From: Massilia sp. PAMC28688
GTDB lineage: Bacteria; Pseudomonadota; Gammaproteobacteria; Burkholderiales; Burkholderiaceae_D
DNA length: 64,000 bases
Direction of reading: 5' to 3'
Assembly: GCF_019443445.1 (NCBI RefSeq)
Contig: NZ_CP080378.1
Location: forward strand, 930,001 to 994,000
Shown here: positions 16,344 to 24,840 of the stretch, piece by piece
Layout of the letters: the number at the start of each line of letters is the position of its first letter
Numbering within the stretch: the first letter of the stretch is position 1
The notes under the pieces: generated by a model
Told to the model about the DNA's origin: nothing
Database searches by the model: none
The model's input: the letters and a program-made list of their open reading frames with translations, nothing else
Made by a program: the position numbers and the translations under genes

Positions 16344-17939
16344 TTACTTGACCAGCGGTGGCGTTTCAAAGGTGTGGAACGGAGCCGGGCTTGGCACGGT
16401 CCACTCCAGGCCTTCCGCGCCATCCCATGGCTTGTCGGCAGCTTTTGCACCGCCACGGATGGTCGGCAGCACCACTGCGAACAGGAAGTATGCCTGCGAC
16501 AGGCCGAAACCAAACGCGCCGATGGTGGCGATCGTGTTGAAGTCGGTGAACTGCGCTGGATAGTCCGCATAGCGGCGCGGCATACCGGCCAGGCCCAGGA
16601 AGTGCATCGGGAAGAAGGTGATGTTGAACGTGATCAGCGACAGCCAGAAGTGCATCTTGCCGCGGAACTCGCTATACATGTGGCCCGTCCACTTCGGCGA
16701 CCAGTAGTAAAAGCCGGCAAACAGGGCAAACAGGGAACCTGCCACCAGGACATAGTGGAAGTGCGCCACCACGTAGTAGGTATCCTGCAGCTGGATGTCG
16801 ATCGGCGTCACGGCCAGGATCAGGCCGGTGAAGCCGCCCATGGTGAACACGAAAATGAAGCCGACCGAGAACAGCATCGGGGTTTCAAAGGTCATGGAAC
16901 CGCGCCACATGGTGGCAATCCAGTTGAACACCTTCACGCCGGTCGGTACCGCGATCAGCATGGTGGCGTACATGAAGAACAGCTGGCTCGTCACCGGCAT
17001 GCCGGTGGTGAACATGTGGTGGGCCCACACGATGAACGACAGGATCGCGATCGAGGCGGTGGCATAGACCATCGATGCATAGCCGAACAGTGGCTTGCGG
17101 GCAAATGCCGGCAGGATCTGCGACACGATACCGAAGGCCGGCAAAATCATGATGTACACCTCGGGGTGGCCGAAGAACCAGAAGATGTGCTGGTACATGA
17201 CCGGGTCGCCGCCGCCGGCAGCGTTAAAGAACGAGGTGCCGAAGTGACGGTCGGTCAGGGTCATGGTGATGGCGCCGGCCAGCACTGGCATGACGGCAAT
17301 GAGCAGGTAGGCGGTGATCAGCCAGGTCCAGCAGAACATCGGCATCTTCATCAGGGTCATGCCGGGCGCGCGCATGTTCAGGATGGTGACGATGATGTTG
17401 ATCGAACCCATGATCGACGAGGCGCCCATCAGGTGCATCGCAAAAATACCCATGTCCATGCCGGGGCCCATCTGGGTCGACAGTGGCGCGTACAGGGTCC
17501 AGCCGGCCGCGGTGGCGCCGCCCGGAACAAAGAAGGAACCGGCCAGCAGCAGTGCCGCAGGCGGCAGCAGCCAGAACGAGAAGTTGTTCATGCGCGCGAA
17601 GGCCATGTCGGAGGCGCCCACCTGCAGCGGGATCATCCAGTTGGCGAAGCCGACGAAGGCCGGCATGATGGCGCCGAACACCATCACCAGGCCGTGCATG
17701 GTGGTGAGCTGGTTGAAGAACTCAGGCTGGAAGTATTGCAGGCCAGGCTGGAACAGTTCCGAGCGGATCATCAGGGCCAGCACGCCGCCCGACATCAGCA
17801 TAATCAGGGAGAACCACAGGTACAGGGTACCGATATCCTTGTGGTTGGTTGCAAACAGCCAGCGGCGATATCCGTGCGGATGGTCGTGCGCGTGGTCGTG
17901 GCCGTGGTCGTGGCCTTTGTCCAAAGTAGTTGTGCTCAT
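16344..17939 (-). CDS. coxA: Cytochrome c oxidase subunit I
   Basis: The 531-residue catalytic subunit with 12 transmembrane helices, carrying heme a, heme a3 and CuB; it reduces oxygen to water and pumps protons. Seen directly: the [14 protein letters not shown] helix with a heme a ligand, the [13 protein letters not shown] motif with the CuB His and cross-linked Tyr, and the AHHMFTTG His pair. The N-terminus is unusual: residues 9-23 are a His/Asp-rich run ([14 protein letters not shown]). It starts 14 bases after coxB ends. Confidence 0.97.
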   Translation of the reverse strand: MSTTTLDKGHDHGHDHAHDHPHGYRRWLFATNHKDIGTLYLWFSLIMLMSGGVLALMIRSELFQPGLQYFQPEFFNQLTTMHGLVMVFGAIMPAFVGFANWMIPLQVGASDMAFARMNNFSFWLLPPAALLLAGSFFVPGGATAAGWTLYAPLSTQMGPGMDMGIFAMHLMGASSIMGSINIIVTILNMRAPGMTLMKMPMFCWTWLITAYLLIAVMPVLAGAITMTLTDRHFGTSFFNAAGGGDPVMYQHIFWFFGHPEVYIMILPAFGIVSQILPAFARKPLFGYASMVYATASIAILSFIVWAHHMFTTGMPVTSQLFFMYATMLIAVPTGVKVFNWIATMWRGSMTFETPMLFSVGFIFVFTMGGFTGLILAVTPIDIQLQDTYYVVAHFHYVLVAGSLFALFAGFYYWSPKWTGHMYSEFRGKMHFWLSLITFNITFFPMHFLGLAGMPRRYADYPAQFTDFNTIATIGAFGFGLSQAYFLFAVVLPTIRGGAKAADKPWDGAEGLEWTVPSPAPFHTFETPPLVK

Positions 17940-17953
17940 AGTTTAACTCCCGA

Positions 17954-19153
17954 TTACTTGCGTGCAGCCTGAACTTCGGCTGGTTGAACGATGTTTTCCG
18001 CTGCCTTGTTCGACCAGCTGTTGCGGGTGTAGGTGGTCACCGCAGCAATATCCGTGTCCGACAACTGTGCAAATGCCGGCATGGCCGATGGATATTTGTC
18101 GCCGTCCTTGCCGTGGAGCAGGACATCGATCTGTCCGGCGCGCGGACCCGTCACAATCTCCGATCCATCCAGCGCCGGGAAGGCGTTCGGCACACCCTTG
18201 CCATTGGCCTGGTGGCAAGCCACGCAGTTGCTGGCGTAGACTTTCTCGCCGCGGGTCTTCAATTCGTCGATGGTCCAGACCTTGCTTGGATCGTCAGCCA
18301 GGGCTGCCATTTCCTTTTGCTTGGCGGCGACCCAGGCGCTGTATTCGGCGTCGGTGACGACCCGCACCACGATCGGCATGAAGGCATGCTCTTTACCGCA
18401 CAGCTCGGCGCACTGGCCGCGGAACACGCCCGTCTTTTCCGACTTGAACCAGGCATCGCGCACGAAACCGGGAATCGCATCCTGCTTGACGGCAAACGCT
18501 GGAATCATCCAGGCGTGGATCACGTCGTTGGCGGTCAGGACCATGCGGATTTTCTTGTTGACTGGAACGACAACTTCATTGTCGACTTCCATCAGGTAAT
18601 TCACGTTAAAGCCCGTGCCGCCTTCAGGGTTGGGCGAACCGGCCGACGCGCCGGTCTGGTCGACGCGCTGGCCGGCCAGGTTGGACAGGAAGGAAATACC
18701 AGCGCCTTCGCCGTTGAGGTAGTCATAGCCCCAGCGCCACTGCATGCCGGTGGCCTTGATGGTGATGTCGGCGTTGGAGGTATCCTTCATGGCCACCACG
18801 GTCTTGGTGGCGGGCAGCGCCATGCCGATGACGATCAGGAATGGCACCACGGTCCAGGCGATTTCCACCGCGGTCGACTCGTGGAAGGTGGCCGGCTTGT
18901 GGCCCTGCGAACGGCGATGCTTGAACACCGAATAGAACATCACGCCAAATACCGCGACAAAGATCACCAGGCAGACGATCATCATCCAGGTATGCAGGTC
19001 GTACACTTCGGCAGCGATCTTGGTGACCGGCTCCTGGAGGTTCAACTGGTACTCAACCGGGCGTCCCTGCACTCCTGGAGTCGCCAGTGCCGGAACGCTG
19101 GCCGAAACTGCCAGGCCGAGCATCAAGGCGTGAAGTCGCTTTGCATATGTCAT
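17954..19153 (-). CDS. coxB: Cytochrome c oxidase subunit II with fused cytochrome c domain
   Basis: A 399-residue subunit II (caa3-type arrangement). Order: Sec signal (cleavage after ALAT/near residue 25), two transmembrane helices (~45-65, ~90-110), a periplasmic cupredoxin domain with the CuA ligands in GQCAELCGKEHAFM, and a C-terminal class I cytochrome c domain with the heme motif CVACH. It passes electrons from soluble cytochrome c to subunit I. The frame is open for 83 codons upstream; the ATG at 19153 has GGGGAAA upstream and starts the signal peptide, so it is preferred. Confidence 0.96.
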   Translation of the reverse strand: MTYAKRLHALMLGLAVSASVPALATPGVQGRPVEYQLNLQEPVTKIAAEVYDLHTWMMIVCLVIFVAVFGVMFYSVFKHRRSQGHKPATFHESTAVEIAWTVVPFLIVIGMALPATKTVVAMKDTSNADITIKATGMQWRWGYDYLNGEGAGISFLSNLAGQRVDQTGASAGSPNPEGGTGFNVNYLMEVDNEVVVPVNKKIRMVLTANDVIHAWMIPAFAVKQDAIPGFVRDAWFKSEKTGVFRGQCAELCGKEHAFMPIVVRVVTDAEYSAWVAAKQKEMAALADDPSKVWTIDELKTRGEKVYASNCVACHQANGKGVPNAFPALDGSEIVTGPRAGQIDVLLHGKDGDKYPSAMPAFAQLSDTDIAAVTTYTRNSWSNKAAENIVQPAEVQAARK

Positions 19154-19559
19154 GTTTTCCCCAACCACCCAAAAATAAGAATATTTTTTAAACGTCCAGC
19201 GAACCGCAGTTGACCCGCTGACGCTCCGAAACCATCGCACCAAAAGGCCCCAATCCCGTTCCCGCGCCATTAAGCGCCCGGTCCGGCTGGAACCCTGACA
19301 TCGCACATAGGTGAATAAACACTGTGAACGCTGCTTCTCTGTTGCTGGCGACTGCCAAAACGCTGGTGTGAACCGCCCAAATTTCAGGCACCACGCGCGC
19401 AATCGACAAAATTAGTCGTTGATTATACTCAATGAAGGCACTCTGCATCAAGGACAAATGCGGCTGCGCGCGCCTGTCGGCCTTGCAATTGCACACATCA
19501 TCGCCACCTGTTGGGCCCGTCCTGCAAGGCCGCCGCGCGCGCCCGCTCGCACCCTGCCT
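19154..19559. other. Long leader/intergenic region upstream of coxB
   Basis: No credible gene lies in these 406 bases. The region contains the coxB promoter candidate (19422-19451) and an AT-rich stretch just before the coxB ribosome-binding site (near 19170-19190). If the promoter is right, the coxB transcript has an untranslated leader of roughly 260 bases, long enough for post-transcriptional control. Confidence 0.5.
19422..19451 (-). promoter_or_regulatory. Sigma-70 promoter candidate for the coxB operon
   Basis: On the minus strand, TTGATG (19451-19446) and a perfect TATAAT (19427-19422) are separated by 18 bases, close to the sigma-70 consensus. It points toward coxB, about 270 bases upstream of its start. 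Confidence 0.5.
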
Positions 19560-20480
19560 TCAACCGCCCTTTCTTGGCATGAAGCGGACGATGGCCTCGC
19601 CCGACTGCGTCACCCGCGGCGCCGGGCGGAAGGCATGGCCGTAAATGACTTCAAACGTCAGGCCCAGCTGGCCGTCAGGGCGGCGCTGCTTTTCGAGCGC
19701 GGCTTCTAATCTTTTATAGCCGGCGCGCCCCACCAGGCCACGTCGGCGCGTGTCGAGCGGATTGCCGCCCAGGGCCCGCACGTCGGCCAGCAGGGCCGCC
19801 ACCGTGCCGTAGGTGACGGTAATGACTTCCATGTCCATGACCGGGGTGGAAAATCCTGCTTCCACCAGCTGGTCGCCAAAATCATGCATGTCGACAAATG
19901 GCAGCACGTGCGGGTAACCGTCGAGCTCGGCAAACGCGGTGCGCAGCTCGCGGCAGGTATCGGGGCCGAAGACGGAAAACATGAGCAGGCCGTCGAGCCG
20001 GAGCACGCGGCGCCATTCGGCAAACACCCGGTCCGGCTGCGGGTGCCAGTGCAGCGCCAGGTTCGACCACACCAGGTCGACGCAGTTCGGCGGCAGCGGC
20101 AGATTGCCGAAGTCCCCTCCCAGCACATCCACCCCGGCCTTGGCCGGCAGCAGGCGGCTGAGCACCTTGTTGAGCGATGACAGGGCCGAGGCCGGCGCCT
20201 GGGCCTGGCGCAGCATGGCGGCGGCCGCGTCAATACCGAGAATGTGGGCGGCCGGATAATCCTTGTGCAGGAGGGCCAGGTCGGCCCCGCTGCCGCAACC
20301 GGCGTCGAGCACGCGCCGCGGCGCCACCTTCACCAGTTCCAGCCGCTCGTGCATGCGGGCAGCGATTTCGCGCCGCAAGAAGTCGGAGCCGGCGATCTTG
20401 TCAGGCGCGGCGAACAGGCTGCGCACCAGGCCGAGATCGATCGGGGCGCTCATGTTGGAAGGGGAAACCGGTGTGGCCAT
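19560..20480 (-). CDS. Class I SAM-dependent methyltransferase (BioC-like)
   Basis: A protein of about 306 residues with an N-terminal SAM-binding Rossmann domain: motif I VLDAGCGSGAD, an acidic end-of-strand-2 residue in ILGIDAAAAM, and motif IV VDLVWSNLALHW. The whole resembles BioC (malonyl-ACP methyltransferase of biotin synthesis) and related methyltransferases such as the NDUFAF5-like group; the C-terminal third matches that class (VFGPDTCRELRTAFAELDGYPHVLPFVDMHD). No other biotin gene is nearby, so BioC function is only likely. ATGs at 20480 and 20453 are both possible. It is divergent from comF. Confidence 0.8.
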   Translation of the reverse strand: MATPVSPSNMSAPIDLGLVRSLFAAPDKIAGSDFLRREIAARMHERLELVKVAPRRVLDAGCGSGADLALLHKDYPAAHILGIDAAAAMLRQAQAPASALSSLNKVLSRLLPAKAGVDVLGGDFGNLPLPPNCVDLVWSNLALHWHPQPDRVFAEWRRVLRLDGLLMFSVFGPDTCRELRTAFAELDGYPHVLPFVDMHDFGDQLVEAGFSTPVMDMEVITVTYGTVAALLADVRALGGNPLDTRRRGLVGRAGYKRLEAALEKQRRPDGQLGLTFEVIYGHAFRPAPRVTQSGEAIVRFMPRKGG

Positions 20481-20564
20481 GATGAATGACGCCAATGGTT
20501 GACGCCGAAATGCGATAATGCAGCAGTGTACCTTGCAGTGCCTTTTCTTGCCGGGAGCCGAGCC

Positions 20565-21308
20565 ATGAACTTGATGCCGCCGGGCCTGTGGCGCCACCCG
20601 CTGCAGCTGGCCGCCGACGCCCTGCTGCCCTCGGCCTGCGCCCTGTGCGCGGCGCGCTGCCGCGAGGCCCTGTGCGCGCCCTGCCATGCGCAATTCCTGG
20701 CCGGGCGGCGTCCGCGCTGCCGCCAGTGCGCCAATCCGCTTGGCGCGGCCGACCTGGCCTGGCCCTGCGGCGCCTGTCTGGCCCGGCCACCGCCCTTTGA
20801 CGCCACCGTGGCCGCCGCCGACTATGCGGCGCCGCTGGACCAACTGGTGCTGCAGCTGAAATTTGGCGGGGTGCTGCCGCTGGCACCCTGCTTTGGCCGG
20901 GCGCTGCACGCGGCGCTGACGGAGGACGGCCGGATAGCCCTGCCCGAGCTGCTGTGCCCCGTGCCCCTGGGCCGCGCCCGGCTGGTCGAGCGCGGCTTCA
21001 ACCAGGCGCTGGAAATGGCGCGGCCGCTGGCCAGGCTGCTCGGCATCGGCCTTCACGCCCGGCTCGCCGAGCGGGTGGTGGAAACGGCCGCCCAGTCCAG
21101 CGTCGCGCCCAGCGCGCGCCGGCGCAACATCCGCCACGCCTTTACGGTGGCGCCGGCGGCACTGGCCCTGGTGCGCGGCCGCCATATTGGCGTGGTCGAC
21201 GATGTGATGACCAGCGGCGCCACGCTGGCCGAACTGGCAGCCACGCTCAAGCGCTTCGGCGCCGCGCGCGTGACCTGCCTGGTGTTTGCGCGCACCCCGC
21301 CCCATTGA
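20565..21308 (+). CDS. comF: ComF-family phosphoribosyltransferase-like protein
   Basis: A 247-residue protein. The N-terminus carries a cysteine-rich zinc-ribbon-like part (CALCAARCREALCAPC and CRQCANPLGAADLAWPCGAC), followed by a phosphoribosyltransferase domain with LVERGFNQALEMARPLA and the PRPP-binding motif VVDDVMTSGATLAE. ComF is needed for DNA uptake in naturally competent bacteria; here that role is inferred from homology. GGGAG precedes the ATG at 20565; the frame is open 22 codons further upstream without a better start. The gene is divergent from the methyltransferase gene and only 19 bases before trmL. Confidence 0.92.
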   Translation: MNLMPPGLWRHPLQLAADALLPSACALCAARCREALCAPCHAQFLAGRRPRCRQCANPLGAADLAWPCGACLARPPPFDATVAAADYAAPLDQLVLQLKFGGVLPLAPCFGRALHAALTEDGRIALPELLCPVPLGRARLVERGFNQALEMARPLARLLGIGLHARLAERVVETAAQSSVAPSARRRNIRHAFTVAPAALALVRGRHIGVVDDVMTSGATLAELAATLKRFGAARVTCLVFARTPPH

Positions 21309-21327
21309 TGTTTTCAAGGAGAAGTCT

Positions 21328-21798
21328 GTGTTTCATGTTGTCCTGGTCGAACCTGAAATCCCGCCCAATACTGGCAATGTCATCCGCCTGTGCGCCAATA
21401 CCGGCGCCCAGCTGCACCTGATCGAGCCGCTCGGCTTCCCGCTCGACGACACCAAGATGAAGCGCGCGGGGCTCGACTACCACGATTACGCGACCATGAA
21501 GGTACACAAGAGCTGGCAAGCTTTCCTCGATGCCGAGCAGCCTGACGCGGCCCGCATGTTTGCCATGACCACCCACGGCTCCTCCCCGTTTGCCCAGGCC
21601 GCGTTCCGGCTGGGCGACTACTTCGTGTTCGGTTCGGAAACACGGGGCCTGGCGCCGGCGCTGCGCGAGTCGTTCGCGCCGGCCCAGCGCATCCGCCTGC
21701 CGATGCGGCCCGACAACCGCAGCCTCAACCTGTCCAATACGGTGGCGGTGGTGGTGTTTGAAGCGTGGCGCCAGAACGGTTACGCGGGCGGGGCATAA
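21328..21798 (+). CDS. trmL: tRNA (cytidine(34)-2'-O)-methyltransferase
   Basis: A 156-residue SPOUT methyltransferase, the same size as E. coli TrmL (157), that 2'-O-methylates the wobble base of certain leucine tRNAs. Characteristic segments: LVEPEIPPNTGNVIRLCANTG at the start, FGSETRGL in the trefoil knot, and MRPDNRSLNLSNTVAVVVFE at the C-terminus. The start is a GTG at 21328 with AAGGAG eight bases upstream; the frame upstream belongs to the comF end. Probably co-transcribed with comF. Confidence 0.95.
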   Translation: MFHVVLVEPEIPPNTGNVIRLCANTGAQLHLIEPLGFPLDDTKMKRAGLDYHDYATMKVHKSWQAFLDAEQPDAARMFAMTTHGSSPFAQAAFRLGDYFVFGSETRGLAPALRESFAPAQRIRLPMRPDNRSLNLSNTVAVVVFEAWRQNGYAGGA

Positions 21799-21892
21799 GG
21801 GGGCTGGCGCAAACATCGCGCACAATTGATCTCGGGCAGCAGAAAACTTTGCAAAGCGATATCATCAAAGCGTCCATCTCGCCGGCCTTGCC

Positions 21893-22201
21893 ATGATCAA
21901 ACTACAGCTCTTGCTGCGCCATCCGGCGCCTGAACCCGCCATCGACGCCAGCTTGCGCGCGCGCCTGGAACAGCTGGGTTTTCAGATTGATGGCTGCGGG
22001 CGGGCTTCGGTGACTGCCCACATGACTGAGGGCAACTTCATCAGGCTGTTCGGCCACAACGCGCCGCAGGCGGCCGTGGCGCCGGCGCGCACCCCCGACC
22101 TGGCCATTCCTGACGCGCTGCAGGAAGATATCAGCCTGATTACCAGCGCACCGCGGCACGACCTGACCACCACCAAGGGGATTCCCCATGCATCCATTTA
22201 A
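21893..22201 (+). CDS. Stand-alone prodomain-like partner of the adjacent subtilase
   Basis: A 102-residue protein with no signal peptide and no family I know by name. Its residues 21-54 align without gaps to residues 62-95 of the protease encoded next (12 of 34 identical by eye, including GF, GxGR, V, and FxRxFG). That part of the protease precedes the catalytic domain and resembles a subtilase inhibitor/propeptide fold. The small protein thus looks like a free copy of the protease's own prodomain and could act as folding chaperone or inhibitor in trans. Its stop overlaps the protease start by 14 bases, so translation is probably coupled. Confidence 0.7.
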   Translation: MIKLQLLLRHPAPEPAIDASLRARLEQLGFQIDGCGRASVTAHMTEGNFIRLFGHNAPQAAVAPARTPDLAIPDALQEDISLITSAPRHDLTTTKGIPHASI

Positions 22202-23666
22202 GCCTTCTGCGCCCCAGCCCAGCCTGGACACCCCGGTCCCCGGCGACGCCGTGCTGCGCATAGCCGTCACCTTCAAGGGTCCGTCCGATATCGGCCTGAC
22301 CAAGCTGCCGGCACGTCTGAGCTCCCAGAGCATCACCAGTTTCGAGCCGCAGCCGGGGGAAATGGAGCTGGCCATCGAGGCACTGCGGCGCCATGGCTTT
22401 CGCGTCACCGGCATCGGCCGCATGACGGTATCGGTGCGCGGCACGGTCAACCAGTTCGAGCGCGTGTTCGGCACCCGCCTGGCCAACTTTCCGCTCGATG
22501 AAAAAATGTGCTATTCCAGCCCATGCGTGTATTACCCCCCCGAAGGCGCGCCGTGGAATCCCGACCCGGCGGTGGCGCAACTGATTGACGACGCCTACAT
22601 CCAGTGGCCGCACATCTACCTGTCCACCGCCAGCGCCCGGCCGCCGGACGTGGACTACTTTCACCTCGACGTCATGAACGACGTCCCGGCCAAACTGAAC
22701 GTGCCGCCCATCCACCGCGAACGCCATCACGGCGAAGGCATCCGCGTGGCCATGATCGACACCGGCTTTGATCACTCGCACCCGTTTTTTGTCCGCAATG
22801 GCTTTGCCTCGTCGGTGGTACTGGCGCCGTCGGCCACTAACCGCTGCACCGATCCGGGCAGCCACGGCACGGGCGAGTCGGCCAACGTGTTCGCCATCGC
22901 GCCCAAGGTCACCTTCATTGGCGTCAAGCTGGGCGATGACGCCGATCCCTACGGCGGCGCCAGCATCCTGGAAGGATTCCAGGAAGCGCTCAAGCACCGG
23001 CCCCACATCATTACCGTCAGCATGTGCTACGACTTGCGGGATCCGGAAGGGCGCGGCGAGCTGCCGCAGCTGCCCAATGGTTTGAAGCCGCTGGAAGCGG
23101 AAATCCAGGCTGCCATTGCCGCCGGCATCGTGGTGGTGTTCTCGGCCGGGAATGGCCACTACGCGTTTCCGGCCTCGATGCCGGAAGTGCTCAGCGTGGG
23201 CGGGGCCTGCGTGGACCAGGAAGGCGACATCGAAGCATCCAACTACGCCTCGGCCTTTACCAGCACCATCTATTCAGGGCGCCATGTGCCCGACGTGTGC
23301 GGCCTGGTGGGCATGCTGCCGCACGCCGACTACATCATGCTGCCGGTCCCGCCGGGCCACGAGATCGACACCGGCAATGCCCAGCATGACGGCACCACAC
23401 CGGGCGACGGCTGGGCGGTCTTTAGCGGCACCTCGGCCTCGGCGCCGCAGATCGCTGCCGTGTGCGCCCTGCTGCTGCAAAAGAACCCGCGCCTGGCACC
23501 GGCCGAAATCAAGGCCCTGCTGGCGCGCACGGCAGTGGACGTACGGCGCGGCGCCGCCAACCCGGCCAGCGACCCGGCCGGCATCGGCATTCGCGCCGGC
23601 GTGGGCATCGATGGCGCCACGGGTGCAGGGCTGGTGGACGCCCACGCCGCATGGATGCAAGCCTGA
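22188..23666 (+). CDS. Subtilisin-like serine peptidase (S8 family), no signal peptide
   Basis: A 492-residue protein. Residues ~20-150 form a prodomain-like region; the catalytic domain follows with Asp191 (AMIDTGFDHSHP), His226 (GSHGTGESANVFAIAP), oxyanion Asn322 (FSAGNGHYAFP) and Ser416 (FSGTSASAPQIAAV), so the full S8 triad is intact. Unlike most subtilases it has no Sec signal or membrane segment, suggesting cytoplasmic action or a non-classical route. Because the prodomain is encoded both in this protein and in the preceding small gene, regulation by a trans-acting inhibitor is plausible. A 44-nt repeat array begins 32 bases after the stop. Confidence 0.88.
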   Translation: MHPFKPSAPQPSLDTPVPGDAVLRIAVTFKGPSDIGLTKLPARLSSQSITSFEPQPGEMELAIEALRRHGFRVTGIGRMTVSVRGTVNQFERVFGTRLANFPLDEKMCYSSPCVYYPPEGAPWNPDPAVAQLIDDAYIQWPHIYLSTASARPPDVDYFHLDVMNDVPAKLNVPPIHRERHHGEGIRVAMIDTGFDHSHPFFVRNGFASSVVLAPSATNRCTDPGSHGTGESANVFAIAPKVTFIGVKLGDDADPYGGASILEGFQEALKHRPHIITVSMCYDLRDPEGRGELPQLPNGLKPLEAEIQAAIAAGIVVVFSAGNGHYAFPASMPEVLSVGGACVDQEGDIEASNYASAFTSTIYSGRHVPDVCGLVGMLPHADYIMLPVPPGHEIDTGNAQHDGTTPGDGWAVFSGTSASAPQIAAVCALLLQKNPRLAPAEIKALLARTAVDVRRGAANPASDPAGIGIRAGVGIDGATGAGLVDAHAAWMQA

Positions 23667-23697
23667 TCCTCATATGCCGCCAAACAATGTCCGCAAA

Positions 23698-23819
23698 CCA
23701 GGGTCAGACCACTTAAACGCACCAAAATCAATTTCTGTAAACCAGGGTCAGACCACTTAAACGCAGCAAAATCAATTTCCTCATACCAGGGTCAGACCAC
23801 TTAAAAGCGGCAAAAGCAA
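23698..23819 (+). repeat. Three tandem 44-nt repeat units
   Basis: The core CCAGGGTCAGACCACTTAAA starts at 23698, 23742 and 23786, exactly 44 bases apart, with linkers of the form NNNCNNCAAAATCAATTTC. It is the same element as at 8618-8739 and 8938-9027. Here all copies are in one orientation, between the subtilase gene and rfaE2. Confidence 0.87.
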
Positions 23820-23855
23820 TGTCTTGAAGGCGAAGCCGCGACCGCCTGTCCGGCG

Positions 23856-24329
23856 TCAGCCGCGAATTTTGCCCAGCAGCTTGGTGGTGGAGCGGTCGTG
23901 CTCGAAGTCGATCGCCACCGCCTGCCCCCCGTACGCCAGCACGGCCTGCCCTTCCGGGATCGCGTTCATGTCGTAGTCGCCACCTTTGGCGTAAATTTCC
24001 GGCTGCGCTTGCAGCACCACTTCCAGCGCCGTGTCCTCATCAAAATCCACCACCAGGCTCACCGACTCCAGCGCGGCCAGCACCGCCATGCGGTCGGCGC
24101 AGGCGTTGAGCGGACGGTCATCGCCCTTGCCCAGGCGTTTGACCGAGGCGTCCGTGTTGGCCGCCACCACCAGCGAGGCGCCCAGCGCGCGCGCCTGCGC
24201 CAGATAGGTCACGTGGCCCCGGTGCAGGATGTCAAACACGCCGTTGGTGAGCACTACCGGCTTGGGCAGTGCAGCCACGCGCGCCTTGAGTTCGGTGCGC
24301 GGACAAATCTTGCTTTCAAAATCAGGCAT
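23856..24329 (-). CDS. rfaE2: D-glycero-beta-D-manno-heptose 1-phosphate adenylyltransferase
   Basis: A 157-residue cytidylyltransferase-fold enzyme that makes ADP-heptose for the lipopolysaccharide inner core. It equals the C-terminal half of bifunctional HldE, here as a separate gene. Seen: the nucleotide-binding NGVFDILHRGHVTYL with the HxGH-type motif, the ANTDASVKRLGKGDDRP loop, and the C-terminal RSTTKLLGKIR. Its kinase partner (rfaE1) is not in the window. Next to it on the same strand upstream is a decayed M23 peptidase gene. Confidence 0.94.
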   Translation of the reverse strand: MPDFESKICPRTELKARVAALPKPVVLTNGVFDILHRGHVTYLAQARALGASLVVAANTDASVKRLGKGDDRPLNACADRMAVLAALESVSLVVDFDEDTALEVVLQAQPEIYAKGGDYDMNAIPEGQAVLAYGGQAVAIDFEHDRSTTKLLGKIRG

Positions 24330-24345
24330 ACAGTTCCTTTGAATT

Positions 24346-24745
24346 CAGTTGTGCCACTGGCGCGGCACAGGCGGCGCAGAGTCAATCGGCATGTCGCGCA
24401 GCGGCAGCTCTCTGGTGCGCGTCTCCCATTGCCCTTGCGGGATTTTCAACCGGTATGTGTCGATCAGGCAGGGCAGGCCTTCGGACGCCAGCAGGTGGAG
24501 CCGTAAGCCAGCTGGAAGTGGACATGGGGCTGCCAGGCATCGCCCGAATTGCCGATCTTGCCAAGCAGCTGCCCGCGCTTCACGCGCTGCCCGGGCCGAG
24601 CGGCGTGCGAATCACCAGCTGCCGCGGCGGAAAGTGGCGCTGCCAGAAACCGAAAACCGGCCTTGGGGGGCGCCACAATGTGGCATCCCTCCGGCTGGCA
24701 CCCGGCTTGTTCCGCCTGCGTCGGCACTACCGTCACAGGCGCCAA
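24346..24745 (-). pseudogene. Decayed M23-family (LytM) peptidase
   Basis: Two pieces in different reading frames together match the C-terminal part of an M23 zinc endopeptidase. The first reads RPGQRVKRGQLLGKIGNSGD then PHVHFQLA, with the metal-binding HxH motif; after about 24505 the frame changes and continues LLASEGLPCLIDTYRLKIP to a stop at 24346-24348. The N-terminal part with the first metal ligands cannot be assembled in any frame. I read this as a truncated and frameshifted remnant. Such enzymes cut peptidoglycan cross-links or act as their regulators. Confidence 0.7.
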
Positions 24746-24840
24746 GCGCCATCAGCACATCACGCAATCGCATCGCCACCTTCCCTTGCAACTTCACCTT
24801 GAATGATCACCAAGGCGCGATCGTAGCAGAGAGGCCGCGC

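Noticed and set aside
16374..17972. 532-residue open frame on the plus strand opposite coxA
   Set aside because: Shadow of coxA with low-complexity His/Arg/Gly composition; no start signal or domain.
19188..19496. Small minus-strand gene before coxB
   Set aside because: No ribosome-binding site, no family, and it would lie in the leader of coxB; the promoter candidate falls inside it.
19560..20480. Firm naming of the methyltransferase as bioC
   Set aside because: The fold and several segments fit, but there are no other biotin genes nearby and related methyltransferases look alike.
19560..21317. 585-residue minus-strand protein joining the methyltransferase to a long N-terminal extension
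   Set aside because: The upstream half is antisense to comF and has no domain; the methyltransferase starts at 20480 or 20453.
23698..23819. CRISPR array of three units
   Set aside because: The 'spacers' share the AAAATCAATTTC motif, so they are part of the repeat, and only three copies exist.
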